Source of the DNA: Desulfosporosinus meridiei DSM 13257
GTDB taxonomy: Bacteria > Bacillota > Desulfitobacteriia > Desulfitobacteriales > Desulfitobacteriaceae
Reading direction: 5' to 3'
NCBI RefSeq assembly: GCF_000231385.2
Contig: NC_018515.1
Location: 4,484,501 to 4,548,500, forward strand
DNA: 64,000 nt
Within the stretch, counting starts at the first letter, position 1. Each line of letters begins with the position of its first letter. The translations under genes were made by a program, and so were the position numbers. Below are positions 61,292 to 64,000 of this stretch, in pieces. Under the pieces are notes generated by a model. The model searched no databases. It saw nothing but the letters and a program-made list of their open reading frames with translations, and was not told the origin of the DNA.

Positions 61292-63175
61292 TTACTGATT
61301 AACGACTACTTTTTCTGTTTTCTTACGAAAGGCCGGAATAACTGTCTGCAACAACTTGATAACTTCATCTCTGGTTAAAAAGCTACCCCGTTCTCGAATA
61401 ATATGGGTTAACTCTTCCAGGAGCTTAACATCAATATTATTGGGCTTGGCAACGAAGATTCTACTATGTTTAGTAGAAGTGACTCCCTCTTCAGCCGTCA
61501 ACAACTCTTCAAAGAGCTTTTCCCCCGGCCGAATTCCTGTGAATTGTATCTTAATATCAACATCCGGTTCAAACCCAGAAAGCCGAATTAAGTCTTTAGC
61601 CAAGTCTACAATCTTAACAGGTTTCCCCATATCCAAGATAAAGATCTCTCCGCCGCGAGCCATAGCTCCGGCTTGGATAACTAACTGAGCTGCCTCAGGG
61701 ATTGTCATAAAGTAACGCACCATATCAGGATGTGTGACTGTAACAGGACCGCCTTGGGCAATTTGCCGTTTAAAGGTTGGAATTACGCTGCCACGACTCC
61801 CCAATACATTCCCAAACCTAACTGCAACAAACTTTGTCTGAGAACGAAGGTCTAAGCTTTGAATAATCATTTCTGACGTACGTTTTGTGGCCCCCATAAC
61901 GCTTGTTGGATTAACCGCCTTATCCGTAGAAATTGAAACAAAGGTCTTCACTTTTACTTCATCAGCAGCTTCCGCTAAATTTTGGGTGCCGACAACGTTA
62001 TTTTTAAGAGCTTCTTCCGGATTTCTTTCCATCAATGGAACATGTTTATGAGCCGCCGCGTGGAAGACAACCCCGGGCTTATAGCGTTCAAAGATTAAGA
62101 AGACTTTTTCCCGATCTTTAATATCCAAGATCTCTGTAATATAGTCAATTCCCGGGTGCTCAGAACGCAGTTCTTGTTCGATGTCAAAAATGGTGTTTTC
62201 CCCATGCCCCAGTAAGACCAGCCTCCCGGGATTAAACCTGGCGATTTGACGGCAGATTTCCGAACCGATTGAACCCCCTGCTCCGGTAATAATCACCGTC
62301 TCTCCTGCAACGTAGCCTGCTACTTCCTCTAAATCGACCGAAACCGGGTCTCGACCGAGTAAATCCTCAACTTGAACCTGGCGAATCGGTTTAACATTCA
62401 TGTCACCGCTAATAATGTCATAGACGCCGGGCATAATCTTCAGAATAACCCCTAATTTTTCGCAGATTTGGACAATCTCGCGAACTGCTTCCCCTGATGC
62501 TGAAGGCATGGCAATAATAACTTCATCCACATTATGTCCTTTTACAACCCGGGCAATATCCAGACGGGTACCCAAAACAGGAATTCCTAACAGCTGGAGC
62601 TTTTGTTTAGAGTGGTTATCGTCGATAAACCCAATCGGACGTCCATCCCGATAGTTCCGATTTTTCAATTCCCGGGCCGCTAATACCCCTGCATCCCCCG
62701 CTCCAACAATGAGCACCTGCTTTTGGGAGCCCGGAACATGGCGGTCAAAGGCGTTTTCCTGCAAGATCCGCCAGATGAACCTAGATCCTCCAATTAAAAA
62801 GACCATGGCCAGCCAAAGAAGCACTGCCGCAGTATGGGGCATCCTAATATAGGAAAGGGTGTCCGCATTTGATAAACCATAGAAATAAACTGCCGCGACG
62901 GTTCCGCCGGTTCCAACGGATACTGCATAAACAATCGAGAGTAATTCCCCGGTACTTGCATACTGCCAGAGACGGTTATATAGCCCAAAGACATAGAAAA
63001 CAGCCAGATATAAAATAGTTCCCCCGATGGCTGTGTGATAATAGGTCTGATAATAGTCCAGAGGTATGCCTTCATCAAAGCGCAAATAAAAACTGCCGAA
63101 AGCTGCCAAGTTGATTAACAAAGCATCAATCAGCATTAAAATCAACGTCCGTTTGCGGAATAACACGTAGCTCAA
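61292..63175 (-). CDS. Membrane UDP-GlcNAc 4,6-dehydratase, WbpM/PglF/CapD type
   Basis: 627 residues. Four N-terminal membrane helices (about 10-130), a CoA-binding-like Rossmann domain (VLIVGAGDAGVLAAREL), then an extended SDR domain: ITGAGGSIGSEI, HAAAHKHVPLME, and SISTDKAVNPTSVMGATKR with the catalytic Lys shift characteristic of this family. It makes the 4-keto-6-deoxy sugar used by C4 aminotransferases. The longest frame and family length agree. First visible gene of the operon. Confidence 0.94.
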   Translation of the reverse strand: MSYVLFRKRTLILMLIDALLINLAAFGSFYLRFDEGIPLDYYQTYYHTAIGGTILYLAVFYVFGLYNRLWQYASTGELLSIVYAVSVGTGGTVAAVYFYGLSNADTLSYIRMPHTAAVLLWLAMVFLIGGSRFIWRILQENAFDRHVPGSQKQVLIVGAGDAGVLAARELKNRNYRDGRPIGFIDDNHSKQKLQLLGIPVLGTRLDIARVVKGHNVDEVIIAMPSASGEAVREIVQICEKLGVILKIMPGVYDIISGDMNVKPIRQVQVEDLLGRDPVSVDLEEVAGYVAGETVIITGAGGSIGSEICRQIARFNPGRLVLLGHGENTIFDIEQELRSEHPGIDYITEILDIKDREKVFLIFERYKPGVVFHAAAHKHVPLMERNPEEALKNNVVGTQNLAEAADEVKVKTFVSISTDKAVNPTSVMGATKRTSEMIIQSLDLRSQTKFVAVRFGNVLGSRGSVIPTFKRQIAQGGPVTVTHPDMVRYFMTIPEAAQLVIQAGAMARGGEIFILDMGKPVKIVDLAKDLIRLSGFEPDVDIKIQFTGIRPGEKLFEELLTAEEGVTSTKHSRIFVAKPNNIDVKLLEELTHIIRERGSFLTRDEVIKLLQTVIPAFRKKTEKVVVNQ

Positions 63176-63323
63176 CCCTTTCTCGATAAACCAACATTAA
63201 ACTTTATCGTTCTAAAGTTTACTACAACTTACATGCTTTTACAACTAAAACAGAGGACAGTGAAGCAAGGACTTGATCATAGTTCACTACCTCTTTCCAA
63301 CAAGTTGCAGTCTAATTCCAGAG

Positions 63324-64000
63324 TCATCTCTTCTTGTTCTGGGATCCTATTAAATAATAACTATAGGGAATAAAACTGATCAATCTTACACTAATATAAC
63401 TTAGAATAAGTGTGACTGCAAAAACAATTATGTAAAAAGCCCAGTTATCAAAATCTATTTGATAGTTCCTGAGAAATTTTATAGCTGATTGATTGAAAAA
63501 GATATGGATTAAGTATATCCCAAAAGAATAATCTCCAATTTTATTAATGACTCTGGCAATGACACTTTTCTTTTTTTCCAAAAGGCTGCTTGAAACAGCG
63601 AAAAGCAGGAGAAATGTTATCGTTCTAAATGCCGGGTAGATCAGTTCCGGCCCCATAAAGAAGTATTCCGGTATTGTACTATAGGAATGCCCTGTCTTTA
63701 AGCCAATTATAATGAAAAAGCTGCATCCTAATGTTAAAGCCAGGGACATGGCAAATAAGATGGAAATCGGCAGGTTAAAGTTTTTTTTATAGGTCGAAAA
63801 ATAGTCCTGCCAATAAAGCCCCAAACTAAAATAGAAAAGAAAGCCCATAAAGTTCAGCTTTGTCCCTGCCAAATAGGAAGAATGAATACCAACCATATAA
63901 GCAGTCTGGATAACTAAGAATATTACAACCAGCAATCCCGCTTTGTCTCTCTGCCTGAAAAAAGCATATAGTTTTACGATTAGAGGGTAGAGAAGGTATA
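63324..64000 (-). CDS. Acyltransferase family 3 membrane protein, 5' end outside window
   Basis: At least 225 residues; the frame is open to the window edge, so the real start lies beyond 64000. About six transmembrane helices are visible, with LLVVIFLVIQTAYMVGIHSS and YSFGIYLIHIFFNQSAIKF, the latter containing the family's GIYLIH block near the C-terminus. It resembles OafA/NodX-like O-acyltransferases. The catalytic N-terminal His motif is not in the window. Confidence 0.8.
   Translation of the reverse strand, partial: YLLYPLIVKLYAFFRQRDKAGLLVVIFLVIQTAYMVGIHSSYLAGTKLNFMGFLFYFSLGLYWQDYFSTYKKNFNLPISILFAMSLALTLGCSFFIIIGLKTGHSYSTIPEYFFMGPELIYPAFRTITFLLLFAVSSSLLEKKKSVIARVINKIGDYSFGIYLIHIFFNQSAIKFLRNYQIDFDNWAFYIIVFAVTLILSYISVRLISFIPYSYYLIGSQNKKR

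Overview
The window looks like the chromosome of an anaerobic, low-to-mid GC, monoderm-type Firmicute, most likely the Desulfosporosinus/Desulfitobacterium group. The reasons are the CWB2-anchored S-layer proteins, a complete D-alanylation (dlt) operon, Gram-positive Shine-Dalgarno sites and frequent TTG/GTG starts. The genus is an inference. I see no rRNA, tRNA, CRISPR array or prophage.

Layout. 1-7.1 kb (mostly - strand): the end of a secreted S41 processing protease, a small coiled-coil protein, a DEAD-box RNA helicase, a TolC-like exported protein, a lipoprotein, a SLAP-domain protein of the S-layer-assembly type and a small HTH-like protein. 7.3-9.6 kb is a graveyard: a decayed tyrosine recombinase and a decayed IS66 element. 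9.8-28.7 kb is an S-layer island with three paralogous large S-layer proteins (slp1 on -, slp2 and slp3 on +). Between slp1 and slp2 lie three CWB2-anchored wall enzymes: an amidase, a subtilisin-like protease and a GH18 hydrolase. A seventh CWB2 protein, a lytic transglycosylase, is at 35.5-37.9 kb. 28.9-35.5 kb has two broken Uma2 genes and a set of glycan/membrane-lipid modification genes (EamA-like flippase, GNAT, NodB deacetylase, GT2, DUF2304, GT39). 38.0-39.8 kb is an intact IS1182-type element. 39.9-44.3 kb is a dlt operon in the order C-D-X-A-B, including a 47-residue DltX. 44.7-64 kb is a long - strand polysaccharide cluster.

How it fits together. The polysaccharide cluster holds a recognisable set for UDP-2,3-diacetamido-2,3-dideoxy-uronic acid (WbpA-, WbpB-, WbpE-, WbpD- and WbpI-like proteins). 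It also has a WbpM/PglF-type 4,6-dehydratase with a second aminotransferase, an initiating sugar-phosphate transferase, two GT4 transferases, a Wzx-type flippase, two Wzy/ligase-like proteins and acyltransferases. CWB2 modules in Clostridioides difficile bind an anionic wall polymer made by a gene cluster next to slpA. By analogy I infer that the polymer made here may be the wall anchor for the seven CWB2 proteins.

The most interesting signals are: (i) a conserved, structured 5' leader shared by slp1 and slp2 and partly by slp3, with compensatory changes in its stems; (ii) the inverted arrangement of slp1 and slp2, whose near-identical 5' ends flank about 7.5-8 kb and could act as an invertible S-layer switch; (iii) GC-rich or palindromic intergenic repeats, including loop-free perfect palindromes of 46 and 38 bp.
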